Shown: positions 15,705-24,803, counted from the stretch's first letter. The stretch is 28,925 nucleotides of DNA from JOPF133 sp035505095 (GCA_035505095.1 DATJRE010000315.1:1-28925), one strand, 5' to 3'. The notes: a model not told the origin generated them from the sequence alone. Translations and numbers: made by a program.

Positions 15705-17153
15705 TTATTGATCCCCGTGGATTTCCTTCAACAACCGGTCCACGCGATCCCGCTCGTCGGGGTTGCGGGTGACCTGCAGGGCTTTTTCGGCCAGCAAGCG
15801 CGCCCGGTCCACTTCGCCTAACTTGAAGTGCGCATATGCCAGATTATAGTAATAGCGCGGCGCCTCCACCGGCGGCAGGCGCTTCACCGCGCGGAATTGC
15901 TCCACGGCCTCGCGGAACGCTCCGGTCTTCACCAGCAGGATGGCCAGCTCGTGATGCGCCGCATCCAGGGCCGGGGCCAGGGCGATGGCCTTCCGCAGGG
16001 CGGTGATGGCGTCATCCGGCCGATCGGCAGCCGCCAGGACGCGGCCGTATTCCAGGTACATGGCGGCGTCGTGGTCGCCCAGGCTTTCGGCGCGCGCGAA
16101 ATGCGTGGCGGCTTCCGGGCCGCGGCGTTCGTGCGCCAAATATTCGCCCATCCCCTGCTCGGCCTCGGGGCGTTCGGGATAGTCGTGCAGTGCCCGGTCG
16201 AAGGCGGCGTGCGCCTCGGCGGTGCGGCCGGGATAATCCAGCAGCATCTCCGCCAGGGCCAGCCGTGCTTCCAGGCCGGCTTTGGGAGTCACTTTCGGCG
16301 CGGGTTCGGATTGCGGCAGGCGGACTTGAAAAACCGCCGCGTTCAGGCGGCTGTTATCCAGGTACGCCCGCAGGTCCGCCTCCACCTGTTCGATCGGCTT
16401 TCCGTAGGTCTTTTGAAACGCCTCCACGCTGCCGCCGTGCATCAGAGCGTCCATCAGGCTTTTCAGCCGCGGGCTGTAGGTGTTGTCGAGCGCCAGCATG
16501 TGGACCAGCGCCCAGCTTTCGGCGTAAAACATTTCGGCATCGGCCTGTTTGTTATACACCTCCGAGGATCGGGTGGCCGAAACCAGCGTGCGCAGATCGA
16601 TCCAGCGGCCCTCCGCCAGGGCCTCGAGGCGGGCGGGGATCACCCGGCCCACCACCACGAAAGCGCCATGCGGCTCCAGGTTGGAATAGACTTCCGCCAG
16701 GCCTTCATCCAGCCACACGGGAATGTCGTGATTGGTGGACCGCAGGATCAGGTGCGTGTATTCGTGTACAGCCATGGGGTATTGGTCGGCCTCATCGTTC
16801 TTCATGAGGATGTAATCGTGCCGTGATCCGGGGTGAAACGCCGCGTCGGCAATCTTGCTGGTTTCGTAGTACCGGAATTGCTTCGGAGAACGGAAACAGA
16901 CGATGCGCACCACCCGCCCGCGGCCGTTCAGCCCGTAGGCCTGCTGGAAGAAGCTGCGCACCTGCTCGAAATGGTGCAGCAAGTCGCGTCCGGCCGGCTC
17001 GCCGCCTTCGGTAAACAGGTCGAAATGCGCCGAGCGGATCTCCGTCCAACGGTCGTCACGGGCCGCCAGGGCACAAGGACAAGCGAGCATGCCGGCCGCC
17101 AGAAGCGCCGGGAGTGTTCTACGCCACGAGATGGGACACGGACGCCGCTTCAC
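15705..17153 (-). CDS. Secreted HExxH (gluzincin-like) metallopeptidase-family protein with TPR repeats
   Basis: This 482-residue protein has an N-terminal signal (ALLAAGMLACPCALA, about 16-30; a cysteine in LAC only partly fits a lipobox). A peptidase-MA-like domain follows, starting DRWTEIRSAHFDLFTEGG. The zinc motif is HEYTH (130-134), followed by PVWLDEGLAEVY with the expected third ligand Glu150. The spacing (15 residues) is shorter than in M1 enzymes. Residues from about 285 to 480 form TPR-like helical pairs (RLALAEMLLDYPGRTAEAHA, then YLEYGRVLAAADRPDDAITA and onward). The start is GTG at 17153. It overlaps the end of coxG by 35 bases with no strong ribosome-binding site, so it is probably coupled to the cox operon. 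Its substrate is unknown, and whether it serves the cox enzyme is unproven. Confidence 0.85.
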   Translation of the reverse strand: MKRRPCPISWRRTLPALLAAGMLACPCALAARDDRWTEIRSAHFDLFTEGGEPAGRDLLHHFEQVRSFFQQAYGLNGRGRVVRIVCFRSPKQFRYYETSKIADAAFHPGSRHDYILMKNDEADQYPMAVHEYTHLILRSTNHDIPVWLDEGLAEVYSNLEPHGAFVVVGRVIPARLEALAEGRWIDLRTLVSATRSSEVYNKQADAEMFYAESWALVHMLALDNTYSPRLKSLMDALMHGGSVEAFQKTYGKPIEQVEADLRAYLDNSRLNAAVFQVRLPQSEPAPKVTPKAGLEARLALAEMLLDYPGRTAEAHAAFDRALHDYPERPEAEQGMGEYLAHERRGPEAATHFARAESLGDHDAAMYLEYGRVLAAADRPDDAITALRKAIALAPALDAAHHELAILLVKTGAFREAVEQFRAVKRLPPVEAPRYYYNLAYAHFKLGEVDRARLLAEKALQVTRNPDERDRVDRLLKEIHGDQ

Positions 17154-17610
17154 TGGTCAATTTCTCGAAGAACCGCCTGATCAAGAGGCGAGCTGTGGTA
17201 TCGAGCAAACGCTGCCCTACCGAAGCCAGAGTGCCGCCCACCTGCACGTCTCCCTGATATTGTATGCGGCACCCAGGCCCAGCGGGCCCCCCGGCGGCCC
17301 CGGCGGCGGGCGCCTCCAACGCGCTCAAGGTGAGCAGGCCGTCACCCTTCATGAAGCCGATTTTGCCCTGGCCCTCCACGATCAGCCGGAAGCTGGCGGG
17401 AGGGTTGGAATCGGCGATCCGCACCTTGCCCTGGAACAGCCCCGACATACTGGCCAGCACCATCTTCATGCGCATGGCGTATTCGTTTTCGCCCACGCGC
17501 TCCAGCGATTCGCAGCCGGGCATGGCCCGCGCCAGCACCTCCGGGTTCTGCAACAGCGCGAAGGTCCGCTCCTGCGAAACCGCCATCGCATATTCGCCGG
17601 CGATTTTCAT
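17119..17610 (-). CDS. coxG: CoxG-like SRPBCC family protein
   Basis: This 163-residue protein has the CoxG pattern: MKIAGEYAMAVSQERTFALL, then NPEVLARAMPGCESLERVGE, a fold that forms a hydrophobic cavity. CoxG proteins in cox clusters are implicated in membrane attachment of CO dehydrogenase, and some have been reported to carry quinone. The gene starts at 17610 within the last codons of coxM (4-base overlap), which favours co-translation. I rejected an in-frame upstream start at 17916 because its first 102 residues are the Arg/Gly-rich shadow of coxM. No terminal membrane helix is obvious. The end (RRFFEKLTSEAASVSHLVA) overlaps the next gene by 35 bases. Confidence 0.88.
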   Translation of the reverse strand: MKIAGEYAMAVSQERTFALLQNPEVLARAMPGCESLERVGENEYAMRMKMVLASMSGLFQGKVRIADSNPPASFRLIVEGQGKIGFMKGDGLLTLSALEAPAAGAAGGPAGPGCRIQYQGDVQVGGTLASVGQRLLDTTARLLIRRFFEKLTSEAASVSHLVA

Positions 17611-18452
17611 GCCGCCCTCGAAAGCGCCACGGCCAGCGCGCGGCGGGTGTGAATCCGGGCCAGGTGGCGGCGGTAATCGGCGGAGGCATACAGGTCGGAA
17701 TTGGCCTCTTCGCCCTCGCCCACCAGCGCCGCAGCCTGCTCCGCCGAGCCGCCTTCTTCCAGCAGCTTTTCCGCGGCGCGCGCGCGGAAGGCGTGCGGCC
17801 CCATGCCCGTCACGCCGATGCGCGCCATGGCGATACGGCCGCCCTCGCGCTTCACGCGCACGGCCACGCCCACCACGGCAAAACCGGAGGCCGGATGGGC
17901 GACTTTTTCGTAGCAATAGCCCTCGTGGGCATCTTCGATGGGGACGCGCACAACCAGCACCATCTCGCCGGCTTCCAGGGCCGTGGTGAAGGCGTCCAAA
18001 AAGAAATCGCCGGCTTCCACGGTGCGGTCGGAATGCGTCGCCACCAGGTGGATGCGGGCTTCGAGAGCCAGCAGCGCCGCGGGATAATCGGCTGCCGGAT
18101 CGGCGTGCGCGATGCTGCCGCCCAGCGTGCCCATGTTCCGCACCTGCACGTCGCCGATGTGGCTGGCGGTTTCGGAAAGCAGAGGGCAGCGCGCGCGCAC
18201 CACCGCCGACGTCTCCACCGCATGATGCGTGGCCATGGCGCCGATCCGCACGAAGCCGCCGTCCTCGCTAATGGCGTCGAGGCCCGCGATGCGGCCCAGG
18301 TCCACCACTTCGGCGGGCGTGGCGAGGCGGAGCTTCATCATGGGGATGAGGCTCATACCGCCGGCCAGGATCTTGCGCTCGCCCGAAGCGACCAGTGCCA
18401 GGGCCTCGCCGAGCGATTGTGGAGCGGAATACTCGAATTCCTGCGGTATCAT
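17607..18452 (-). CDS. coxM: CoxM-type FAD-binding medium subunit of a molybdenum hydroxylase
   Basis: This 281-residue flavoprotein subunit passes electrons from the [2Fe-2S] subunit through FAD to the acceptor. It has both FAD signatures of the xanthine dehydrogenase/CODH medium chain: AGGMSLIPMMKLRLA (30-44) and NMGTLGGSIAHADPAADYP (106-124). The CO-dehydrogenase-type C-terminal domain follows (SGFAVVGVAVRVKREGG, then GVTGMGPHAFRARAAEKLL). The start ATG at 18452 overlaps the coxL stop (ATGA). I rejected the longer in-frame start at 18818 because it lies in a coxL shadow. The order S-L-M differs from coxMSL of form I CO dehydrogenase operons and fits form II. Confidence 0.93.
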   Translation of the reverse strand: MIPQEFEYSAPQSLGEALALVASGERKILAGGMSLIPMMKLRLATPAEVVDLGRIAGLDAISEDGGFVRIGAMATHHAVETSAVVRARCPLLSETASHIGDVQVRNMGTLGGSIAHADPAADYPAALLALEARIHLVATHSDRTVEAGDFFLDAFTTALEAGEMVLVVRVPIEDAHEGYCYEKVAHPASGFAVVGVAVRVKREGGRIAMARIGVTGMGPHAFRARAAEKLLEEGGSAEQAAALVGEGEEANSDLYASADYRRHLARIHTRRALAVALSRAA

Positions 18453-20779
18453 GCCTGGCCTCCCTGAATGACTTTCCAGATCTTCTCGGGCGTGAGCGGC
18501 ATATCGATGTGGCGCACGCCCAGCGGCGCAAGCGCATCCACCACCGAGTTCACCACGGCGGGGGAACAGCCGATGGTGCCTGCCTCGCCCACGCCTTTCA
18601 CGCCCAGCGGATTCACGGGCGAAGGGGTTTCCGTGTGACTGCTTTCGATCCACGGCATCAGGTGCGCCTTCGGCAGGGCATAATCGGTCAGCTCGCCGGT
18701 AATCAATTGGCCGTTTTCGTCGTACACGGCCTGCTCCCAGAGGGCCTGGCCCAGCCCCTGCGCCACGCCGCCGTGCACCTGCCCATCCACCAGCAGCGGG
18801 TTGATGATTTTGCCGCAATCGTCCACCGCCACGTAGCGGCGGATCTGGATATCGCCGGTTTCGCGGTCCACTTCCGAGACCACCACGTGAGCGCCGAACG
18901 GAAAGGTGAAATTGGGCGGTTCCCAGAAATGCGTGGCCATCAGGCCCGGCTCGGTAGCCGGCGGCAGGCGCTTGGCGTTATAAGCCGCGCCCACCATCTC
19001 GGCAAACGAGACGGATTTGCCGGTCTGCTCGTCCACGCACTGGCCGCCCGAAAGGGTCACGCTGGAGGCGTCCAGCAGCATGGCGCCGAATTTCTTCAGC
19101 TTGGTCTTCAAATCCTGCAAGGCGTAAAAGAGCGCCGCCCCGCCCACTGCCGTGCCGCGGCTGCCGAAGGTGCCGATGCCGTACTGCACCACCGAAGTAT
19201 CGCCATGAATCACCAGCACGTCGTCCATGGGCACGCCCAGCTCGTCGGCCACCACCTGCGCGAAAGTGGTTTCCTCGCCCTGGCCATGCGGCGAAGCGCC
19301 GGTCAGGACGGTGACCTTGCCGCTGGGCTCGATCTTCACCGTAGCGCTTTCCCAGCCGCCGGCGGGCATCGCTGGCGAAGGGCCCATGGCACAGATTTCG
19401 CCGTAGGTGGAAACGCCGATGCCCATCAGCCGGCCCGCCTCACGCGCCTGCGCCTGCTCCATGCGGAGAGCCGGGTAGTCCACTTCCTCCAGCGCCTTGC
19501 GCAGCGGCGCCGCGTAATTGCCGCTGTCGTAGCTGAGGCCCGTCGGGGTGGTGTACGGAAACTCGTCATTGCCCACGAAATTCTTCAGCCGGAGCTCGAC
19601 CGGGTCCATCCCCAGTTCGGCCGCCAGAATGTCCACCATGCGCTCGATGCCATGGGTGGCTTCCGGACGGCCGGCGCCGCGGTAGGCGTCGGTGGGTACG
19701 CAATTGGTGAACGCGCCCACGATATCGGCCGAGACGCTTTTGAACTTATAGAGGCCCGGCATCATCAGCACCGAAAGCGTGGGAATCGCGGGCGTGAGGA
19801 GCTGCAGGTAAGCGCCCAGGTCCTGGATCAGCTTCAGCTTCAGCCCCAGCATAGTGCCATCGCGCCGCGCCGCCAGTTCGAAATAATCCACGTGGCCGCG
19901 GCCGTGGATGGTGCAGGTGAAATTCTCGCGCCGCGATTCCACCCACTTCACCGGCTTGTGAATGCGCATGGCGATGAAGGCCATGAGCGCCTCTTCGGCA
20001 TATACATTGAGCTTGGAGCCGAAGCCGCCGCCCACTTCGGGCGTGATCACGCGCAGGCGGTTTTCGGGCATCCCCAGAATGCCCGCCACCAGGGTGCGCA
20101 TGAGGTGCGGAATTTGCGTGGAGGAGTACAGCGTGACGGAGTTTTCACCTTGCCGCCAGTCGGCCACCACGCCGCGCGTTTCAATGGCCGTGGGGATCAG
20201 CCGCTGGCTGGTGATGCGCTGTTTCACCACTACGTCGGCCTCGGCGAACGCCTGCTCGATGTTGCCGCCCTCCTGGTGGAAAGTGAAGGCCACATTGCCG
20301 GGCCATTCGGGATGCACCGCCGGCGCACCTTCGGCCAGAGCTTTTTCGGGATCGGCCACCGCGGGCAGGGCTTCGTAATCCACTTCTACGAGGTCAGCCG
20401 CGTCGCGCGCCAGGTAGCGGTCGGTTGCCACCACTACCGCCACGGGATGGCCCACGTAATAGACGCGATCGGGCGCCAGCAGATCGTGGTGCGGTACGCG
20501 CAGGCCGGGCAAGGAGGCGGCGCACGGCACGGCGCCGAGGCCGGCGGTATCCCTGGCGGTGAACACCGCCGTCACACCGGGGCGCGCGGCTGCGGCGGCG
20601 GTATCGATGCCGCGGATTTTGGCCGCGGCGTGCGGGCTGCGCACGATGCAGGCGTGGTGCATGCCGGGCATCTTGATGTCGTCGAGATACACGGCCGTGC
20701 CGGTAATCAGGCGCGGGTCCTCCTGGCGGCGGATGCGCTTGCCCACCAGGGCTTCGGGCTTGGTGATGGTGGTGGCCAT
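18449..20779 (-). CDS. coxL: Molybdopterin-binding large subunit, form II CO dehydrogenase-like (AYRGAGR)
   Basis: This 776-residue catalytic subunit belongs to the xanthine oxidase/CO dehydrogenase family. Family landmarks are LVGKRIRRQEDPRLITGTAV (11-30), the GGGFGSK loop (250-256), and the C-terminal GVKGVGEAG with the likely catalytic Glu732. The active-site loop reads AYRGAGR at 365-371. Form I CO dehydrogenase, the proven CO oxidiser, has AYxCSFR with a cysteine that bridges Mo and Cu. Form II enzymes have AYRGAGR and lack that cysteine. This protein is therefore form II, and its substrate may be an aldehyde, purine or other small molecule. The gene begins one base after coxS stops and overlaps coxM. 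No coxD/E/F maturation genes or molybdenum cofactor genes are nearby. Confidence 0.93.
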   Translation of the reverse strand: MATTITKPEALVGKRIRRQEDPRLITGTAVYLDDIKMPGMHHACIVRSPHAAAKIRGIDTAAAAARPGVTAVFTARDTAGLGAVPCAASLPGLRVPHHDLLAPDRVYYVGHPVAVVVATDRYLARDAADLVEVDYEALPAVADPEKALAEGAPAVHPEWPGNVAFTFHQEGGNIEQAFAEADVVVKQRITSQRLIPTAIETRGVVADWRQGENSVTLYSSTQIPHLMRTLVAGILGMPENRLRVITPEVGGGFGSKLNVYAEEALMAFIAMRIHKPVKWVESRRENFTCTIHGRGHVDYFELAARRDGTMLGLKLKLIQDLGAYLQLLTPAIPTLSVLMMPGLYKFKSVSADIVGAFTNCVPTDAYRGAGRPEATHGIERMVDILAAELGMDPVELRLKNFVGNDEFPYTTPTGLSYDSGNYAAPLRKALEEVDYPALRMEQAQAREAGRLMGIGVSTYGEICAMGPSPAMPAGGWESATVKIEPSGKVTVLTGASPHGQGEETTFAQVVADELGVPMDDVLVIHGDTSVVQYGIGTFGSRGTAVGGAALFYALQDLKTKLKKFGAMLLDASSVTLSGGQCVDEQTGKSVSFAEMVGAAYNAKRLPPATEPGLMATHFWEPPNFTFPFGAHVVVSEVDRETGDIQIRRYVAVDDCGKIINPLLVDGQVHGGVAQGLGQALWEQAVYDENGQLITGELTDYALPKAHLMPWIESSHTETPSPVNPLGVKGVGEAGTIGCSPAVVNSVVDALAPLGVRHIDMPLTPEKIWKVIQGGQA

Positions 20780-20780
20780 G

Positions 20781-21251
20781 CTACGCCTCCACCTTGCCAG
20801 CGGCGGCTTTCACCGCGTTGACAATGTGCTGGTAGCCCGTGCAGCGGCACAGATTGCCCTCCAGGCCGTGGCGGATTTCGCGATCCGTGGGGCTGGGGTT
20901 ATCCGCCAGAAGTTGTTTAGCGGCCATGATCATGCCCGGCGTGCAGAATCCGCATTGCAGGCCATGCTGGTTCCAAAAGGCTTCCTGGACGGGATCGAGC
21001 TTGCCGTCAGTGGCCAATCCTTCGATGGTGACGATCTCGCGGCCATCCGCCTGCACCGCAAACATAGTGCAGGACTTCACCGCCCGCCCTTGCAGCATGA
21101 CGGTGCAGGCGCCACAGATCGAAGTTTCGCAACCGATGTGGGGTCCCGTAAGACCCGCCACTTCGCGTAAGTAGTGGATGAGCAGCAGCCGTGGCTCGAC
21201 CTCATCCGTATAGGGCTTACCGTTGATATGCAGGGAGATTTTCCGTGTCAT
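20781..21251 (-). CDS. coxS: CoxS-type [2Fe-2S] small subunit
   Basis: This 156-residue iron-sulfur subunit carries two [2Fe-2S] clusters that pass electrons from the molybdenum site to FAD. The plant-type cluster uses Cys41, 46, 49 and 61 (GCETSICGACTVML, then KSC). The C-terminal helical cluster uses Cys100, 103, 135 and 137 (QCGFCTPGM, then LCRCTGYQ). It is the first gene of the operon. I chose the ATG at 21251 (MTRKISLHINGKPYTDEV) over an in-frame TTG at 21263, since the family motif starts within a few residues and TTG adds only four. The ribosome-binding site is weak (GGGATG-like). Its promoter must lie in the 212-base gap shared with the divergent uppP. Confidence 0.95.
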   Translation of the reverse strand: MTRKISLHINGKPYTDEVEPRLLLIHYLREVAGLTGPHIGCETSICGACTVMLQGRAVKSCTMFAVQADGREIVTIEGLATDGKLDPVQEAFWNQHGLQCGFCTPGMIMAAKQLLADNPSPTDREIRHGLEGNLCRCTGYQHIVNAVKAAAGKVEA

Positions 21252-21463
21252 TCCGCATCCCAACCCAGACGGTTATGAAGTTATCAGAATCCACGGAAAA
21301 ATCAAAGGGCGGGGTGGACGATTGCAGCCGATTTGCGCGGCACCCCGGTAGCCTGCGCGTGACAAGGCACCGCGGTTGCCGGCGCGGCGGCCTGCCCTTC
21401 CACCCTTTCCACCCGGTCAGCGCCCCTTGACTTCCCGCGCCGATTCCCGCACCCTGAACTTTT

Positions 21464-22288
21464 ATGCCCCTCTACCAGGTCGTTGTCCTGGCCATCGTCC
21501 AGGGCCTCACTGAATTTCTGCCCGTCAGCAGCACGGCCCATCTCTACCTCACCTCCTGGTTGTTGGGTTGGAACGCCGAAGCGCTGGATTTCGATATCGC
21601 CCTGCACATCGGCACGCTGTTCGCCGTGCTGATCTATTTCTTTTCCGACTGGGTGCAGATCATTTCCCAAGGTTTCAAGCTGGGCAAAGCCCATGATGAG
21701 GAGCTGCGCCAGAATCCCAAGCTGCTGTGGCTGCTGGTCATCGCCACCATCCCGGGAGGCATCGCCGGCCTGCTTTTCGATAAACAGGCGGAGACCGACT
21801 GGCGCAGCCCAATCCTGATGGGCGCCATGCTGGTGCTGGTGGGCGTGCTGATGTGGTTTGCCGAAGCCACCAGCCTGGGCGCACGCGGTCTCGGCTCAGT
21901 GCATGAAACCGACGCCGTCACCATCGGGATTGCGCAGGCTCTGGCGGTGGTGCCGGGAACCTCCCGCAGCGGCATCACCATCACCGCCGGGCTGTTCCGC
22001 AACTTCAACCGCGAGGCGTCCGCGCGTTTTTCCTTTCTGCTTTCCACGCCCATTATCGGCGCCGCCGCGGCGAAAGCCCTCTACGATATGCACAAACAGG
22101 GCGGCATGCACGCCATCCTGAATACCTCATTCCTGGTGGGCGTGGCGGTGAGCGCGGTTACCGGCTGCCTGGTGATTGCCTGGTTCCTGAATTACCTGCG
22201 CCGCAGCAGTTTGCGGCCGTTTATTTATTACCGCATCATTTTTGGCATAATAGTGCTTGCTCTGGCTTTCATCCGCCGGCCAGCGTGA
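21464..22288 (+). CDS. uppP: Undecaprenyl-diphosphate phosphatase (BacA/UppP)
   Basis: UppP recycles undecaprenyl pyrophosphate to the monophosphate carrier used in peptidoglycan and O-antigen synthesis, acting in the inner membrane; high levels give bacitracin resistance. The 274-residue length is normal. The catalytic motif QGLTEFLPVSSTAHL (13-27, Glu17) and the second motif PGTSRSGITI (164-173, Arg168) are intact. Multiple hydrophobic helices cover the rest. The ATG at 21464 fits the family N-terminus; no Shine-Dalgarno is apparent. A TTGACT at 21427-21432 could be a -35, but I find no matching -10 at normal spacing. The stop overlaps the ftsK start (TGATG), so the two are probably coupled. 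Confidence 0.95.
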   Translation: MPLYQVVVLAIVQGLTEFLPVSSTAHLYLTSWLLGWNAEALDFDIALHIGTLFAVLIYFFSDWVQIISQGFKLGKAHDEELRQNPKLLWLLVIATIPGGIAGLLFDKQAETDWRSPILMGAMLVLVGVLMWFAEATSLGARGLGSVHETDAVTIGIAQALAVVPGTSRSGITITAGLFRNFNREASARFSFLLSTPIIGAAAAKALYDMHKQGGMHAILNTSFLVGVAVSAVTGCLVIAWFLNYLRRSSLRPFIYYRIIFGIIVLALAFIRRPA

Positions 22289-24711
22289 TGAAGCTACTAT
22301 CGCCTACTCCATACCGGCGTCTCAACGAAGTCACCGGCTTTGTGCTCCTTTCGCTCGGCCTGGTGACCGTGCTGAGCCTGATTTCCTACCATGCCCAGGA
22401 CCCCTCCTGGGACACCGCCTCTGGTGCCCACCCCCTTAACCTGGTGGGCTACCCCGGCGCGTACTTTGCCGACCTGCTGTTCCAGGTGCTGGGCGCGTCG
22501 GCGTTCCTGCTCCCGCTGCTGACGTTTTTGCTCTCCTGGAAGTGGATCCGCTCGGATGACCTGGAGGCTCCCGCTATCAAGCTGGTGGGGTCGGCCCTGC
22601 TCACCCTGGGGGCCTGCGCGACCCTCTCGTTTCTGCCCTTGCGGCTGTTCGGCGGGGTGATCCGCATCGGTGGCACGCTGGGTTATGCCATCGCTTCGTA
22701 CCTGGTGGATTCGCTCAATATAGCCGGCGCCGTGGTGGTCACGGGCACCGTGGTGGTGGTCTCGATCTACCTGGTTTCCACTTTCACCATTGCCAAACTG
22801 GCGGAGTGGCTGGCGCATCCCGTGGCTTGGCTGCAGACGCGCGCGGATGCCTGGCATGCCTGGCGTGACCGCGTGCACCAGCGCTCCATCGAAAAGGCCC
22901 AGGCCGCCGCCCGGAAGCGCTTCGAAAAGAACCAGCGCCGCACCGGCCAGCCCGAATCCGCCGGCGAAGGCGCCCCGCCGTCCTCGGCGGATACCCCGCC
23001 GTGGGAGGAGACCCGCGCCACCGTGCACGCGCCCGCCGGTTATGCCCCGGAAGCGGCGGCCGAACCCGAGTACGCCGAGCCCCAGGAACATGCCGAGCCG
23101 GAGATCCCCATTTGCCCTCTGGAGGAACCCGCTCCTGCCGCCTCCCTCGCCCAAGCGCCGCCGGCAGCGCCCCAGCCCGCGCCGGTTTCCACGGGTACCC
23201 AAAGCCGCCCCGCAGGCACCCGCCCGCTGCATTTCGAGCTGCCGCCTACCGACCTGCTGAACGAACCTCCCGGGCGCAATCCCTACGACCAGCAGGAGCT
23301 CAAAGAGACCGCCGCCCGCATCAAGGCCAAGTTCGAAGAGTTCGCCGTGCTCGGCAACGTGGTGCAGATCAACCCCGGCCCGGTGGTCACCACCTTCGAA
23401 TTCAAGCCCGAAGCCGGCATCAAGCTCAGCCGCATCACCAACCTCACCGAGGATCTCGCCCTGGGCCTGCAGGCCGAGTCGATCCTGATCGAGCGCATTC
23501 CCGGCAAATCCACCGTGGGCATCGAGGTGCCCAACACCCGCCGCGAGCTGATCGCCTTGCGCCAGATGCTCGAGTCCGAGGATTTTACCGGCTCCAATTC
23601 CCGACTTACCATTCCGCTCGGCAAGGATATCAACGGCCGCATTCGCGTGGCCACGCTCGAATCCATGCCGCACCTGCTGATCGCCGGTTCGACCGGCGCG
23701 GGCAAGAGCGTCATGATCAACTCCATGATCATGGCCATCCTCTACAAGGCCACTCCTGACGACGTGCGCCTGATCATGGTGGACCCCAAGCGGGTCGAAC
23801 TGGGCATGTACGAAGGCATCCCGCACCTGCTTACGCCGGTGATCATCGACCCCAAGAAGGCCACCAATGCCCTGCGCAATGCGGTGCTCGAAATGGAACG
23901 CCGCCTGCGCCTGCTGGCCGAACAGGGCGCCCGCAATATCGACCAGTACAACAAGAAGATCCAGAAACTGCGCGAGCAGCCCCGCAACCTCTTCGCCGAC
24001 GAGGAAGCCACCCAGGACGAGCTGCGCCCGCTGCCTTATATCCTCATCCTGATCGATGAGCTGGCCGACCTGATGATGCTGGAAGGCAAGAACGTGGAAG
24101 AGAGCGTCACGCGGCTGGCGCAGATGGCGCGCGCCGTCGGCATGCACCTGGTGCTGGCCACCCAGCGGCCCAGCGTGGACGTCATCACCGGGCTGATCAA
24201 GGCCAATTTCCCGGCCCGCATCAGCTTCCGCGTGGCCACCCGCGTGGATTCGCGCACGGTGCTCGACGAGATGGGCGCCGAACACCTGCTGGGCAAGGGC
24301 GATATGCTCTTCCGGCCGCCCGGCTCCTCGCGGCTCACCCGCGTGCACGGAGCGTTTGTTACCGAAACCGAAATCAACCGGGTGGTGGATTTCTGGAAGG
24401 AGCAGGCTGCCCCCGAGTACGACCAGTCCTTCCTGATCGCCCCGCCCAGCGACGACGAGACCGCCGAAGAAGAACCCGTCTCCGGCGAGCAGGACCCCAT
24501 GTACGAAGAGGCCGTCCGCCTGGTGCTGCAAATGGGCAAGGCGTCCACCTCCACCCTGCAGCGCCACCTGCGCCTGGGCTACGGCCGCGCCGCCCGCATT
24601 CTGGATATGATGCAGCGGGACGGCATCATTGGCCCGCCGGATGGCAGCCGCCCCCGCGACGTGCTGAAGCGCCCCGACTGGCTACGAGAGGTGGAAGACC
24701 AGGTGCGGTAG
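22288..24711 (+). CDS. ftsK: DNA translocase FtsK/SpoIIIE
   Basis: FtsK pumps chromosomal DNA at the division septum and activates dimer resolution. The 807-residue protein has about four N-terminal membrane helices (about 17-35, 63-85, 100-120 and 145-168). A Pro/Ala/Glu-rich linker spans about 220-315, and the RecA-like motor follows. Walker A is GSTGAGKS at 468-475 and Walker B is ILILIDELADLM at 586-597. The DPKRVELGMYEGIPHLLTPV motif and the C-terminal gamma winged-helix domain (YEEAVRLVLQMGKASTSTLQ, then RLGYGRAARILDMM) are intact. Residue numbers count from an in-frame GTG one codon earlier, at 22285. I take the ATG at 22288, which shares a base with the uppP stop. Confidence 0.95.
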   Translation: MKLLSPTPYRRLNEVTGFVLLSLGLVTVLSLISYHAQDPSWDTASGAHPLNLVGYPGAYFADLLFQVLGASAFLLPLLTFLLSWKWIRSDDLEAPAIKLVGSALLTLGACATLSFLPLRLFGGVIRIGGTLGYAIASYLVDSLNIAGAVVVTGTVVVVSIYLVSTFTIAKLAEWLAHPVAWLQTRADAWHAWRDRVHQRSIEKAQAAARKRFEKNQRRTGQPESAGEGAPPSSADTPPWEETRATVHAPAGYAPEAAAEPEYAEPQEHAEPEIPICPLEEPAPAASLAQAPPAAPQPAPVSTGTQSRPAGTRPLHFELPPTDLLNEPPGRNPYDQQELKETAARIKAKFEEFAVLGNVVQINPGPVVTTFEFKPEAGIKLSRITNLTEDLALGLQAESILIERIPGKSTVGIEVPNTRRELIALRQMLESEDFTGSNSRLTIPLGKDINGRIRVATLESMPHLLIAGSTGAGKSVMINSMIMAILYKATPDDVRLIMVDPKRVELGMYEGIPHLLTPVIIDPKKATNALRNAVLEMERRLRLLAEQGARNIDQYNKKIQKLREQPRNLFADEEATQDELRPLPYILILIDELADLMMLEGKNVEESVTRLAQMARAVGMHLVLATQRPSVDVITGLIKANFPARISFRVATRVDSRTVLDEMGAEHLLGKGDMLFRPPGSSRLTRVHGAFVTETEINRVVDFWKEQAAPEYDQSFLIAPPSDDETAEEEPVSGEQDPMYEEAVRLVLQMGKASTSTLQRHLRLGYGRAARILDMMQRDGIIGPPDGSRPRDVLKRPDWLREVEDQVR

Positions 24712-24774
24712 CGCCGGGAATTTGCGTTCCGGCTGCCGCGGCTCCAGTACCGTCTGGTTCTCTCACGACCGAGT

Positions 24775-24793
24775 CCGGCCCGTCTTCGGCCGG
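24775..24793. terminator. GC hairpin downstream of ftsK
   Basis: CCGGCC (24775-24780) and GGCCGG (24788-24793) form a perfect 6-base stem with a 7-base loop, 64 bases after the ftsK stop. No T-run follows, so it is at best a weak or factor-assisted terminator. Confidence 0.35.
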
Positions 24794-24803
24794 TGCCCTG
24801 ATG

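Noticed and set aside
18395..20821. 808-residue plus-strand open frame opposite coxL and coxM
   Set aside because: It is the antisense of well-supported genes, rich in His, Arg and Gly as expected from GC-rich codon bias, with no recognisable domain.
22297..24567. 756-residue minus-strand open frame opposite ftsK
   Set aside because: Shadow of ftsK on the other strand; composition is Gly/His/Arg-rich and without motifs.
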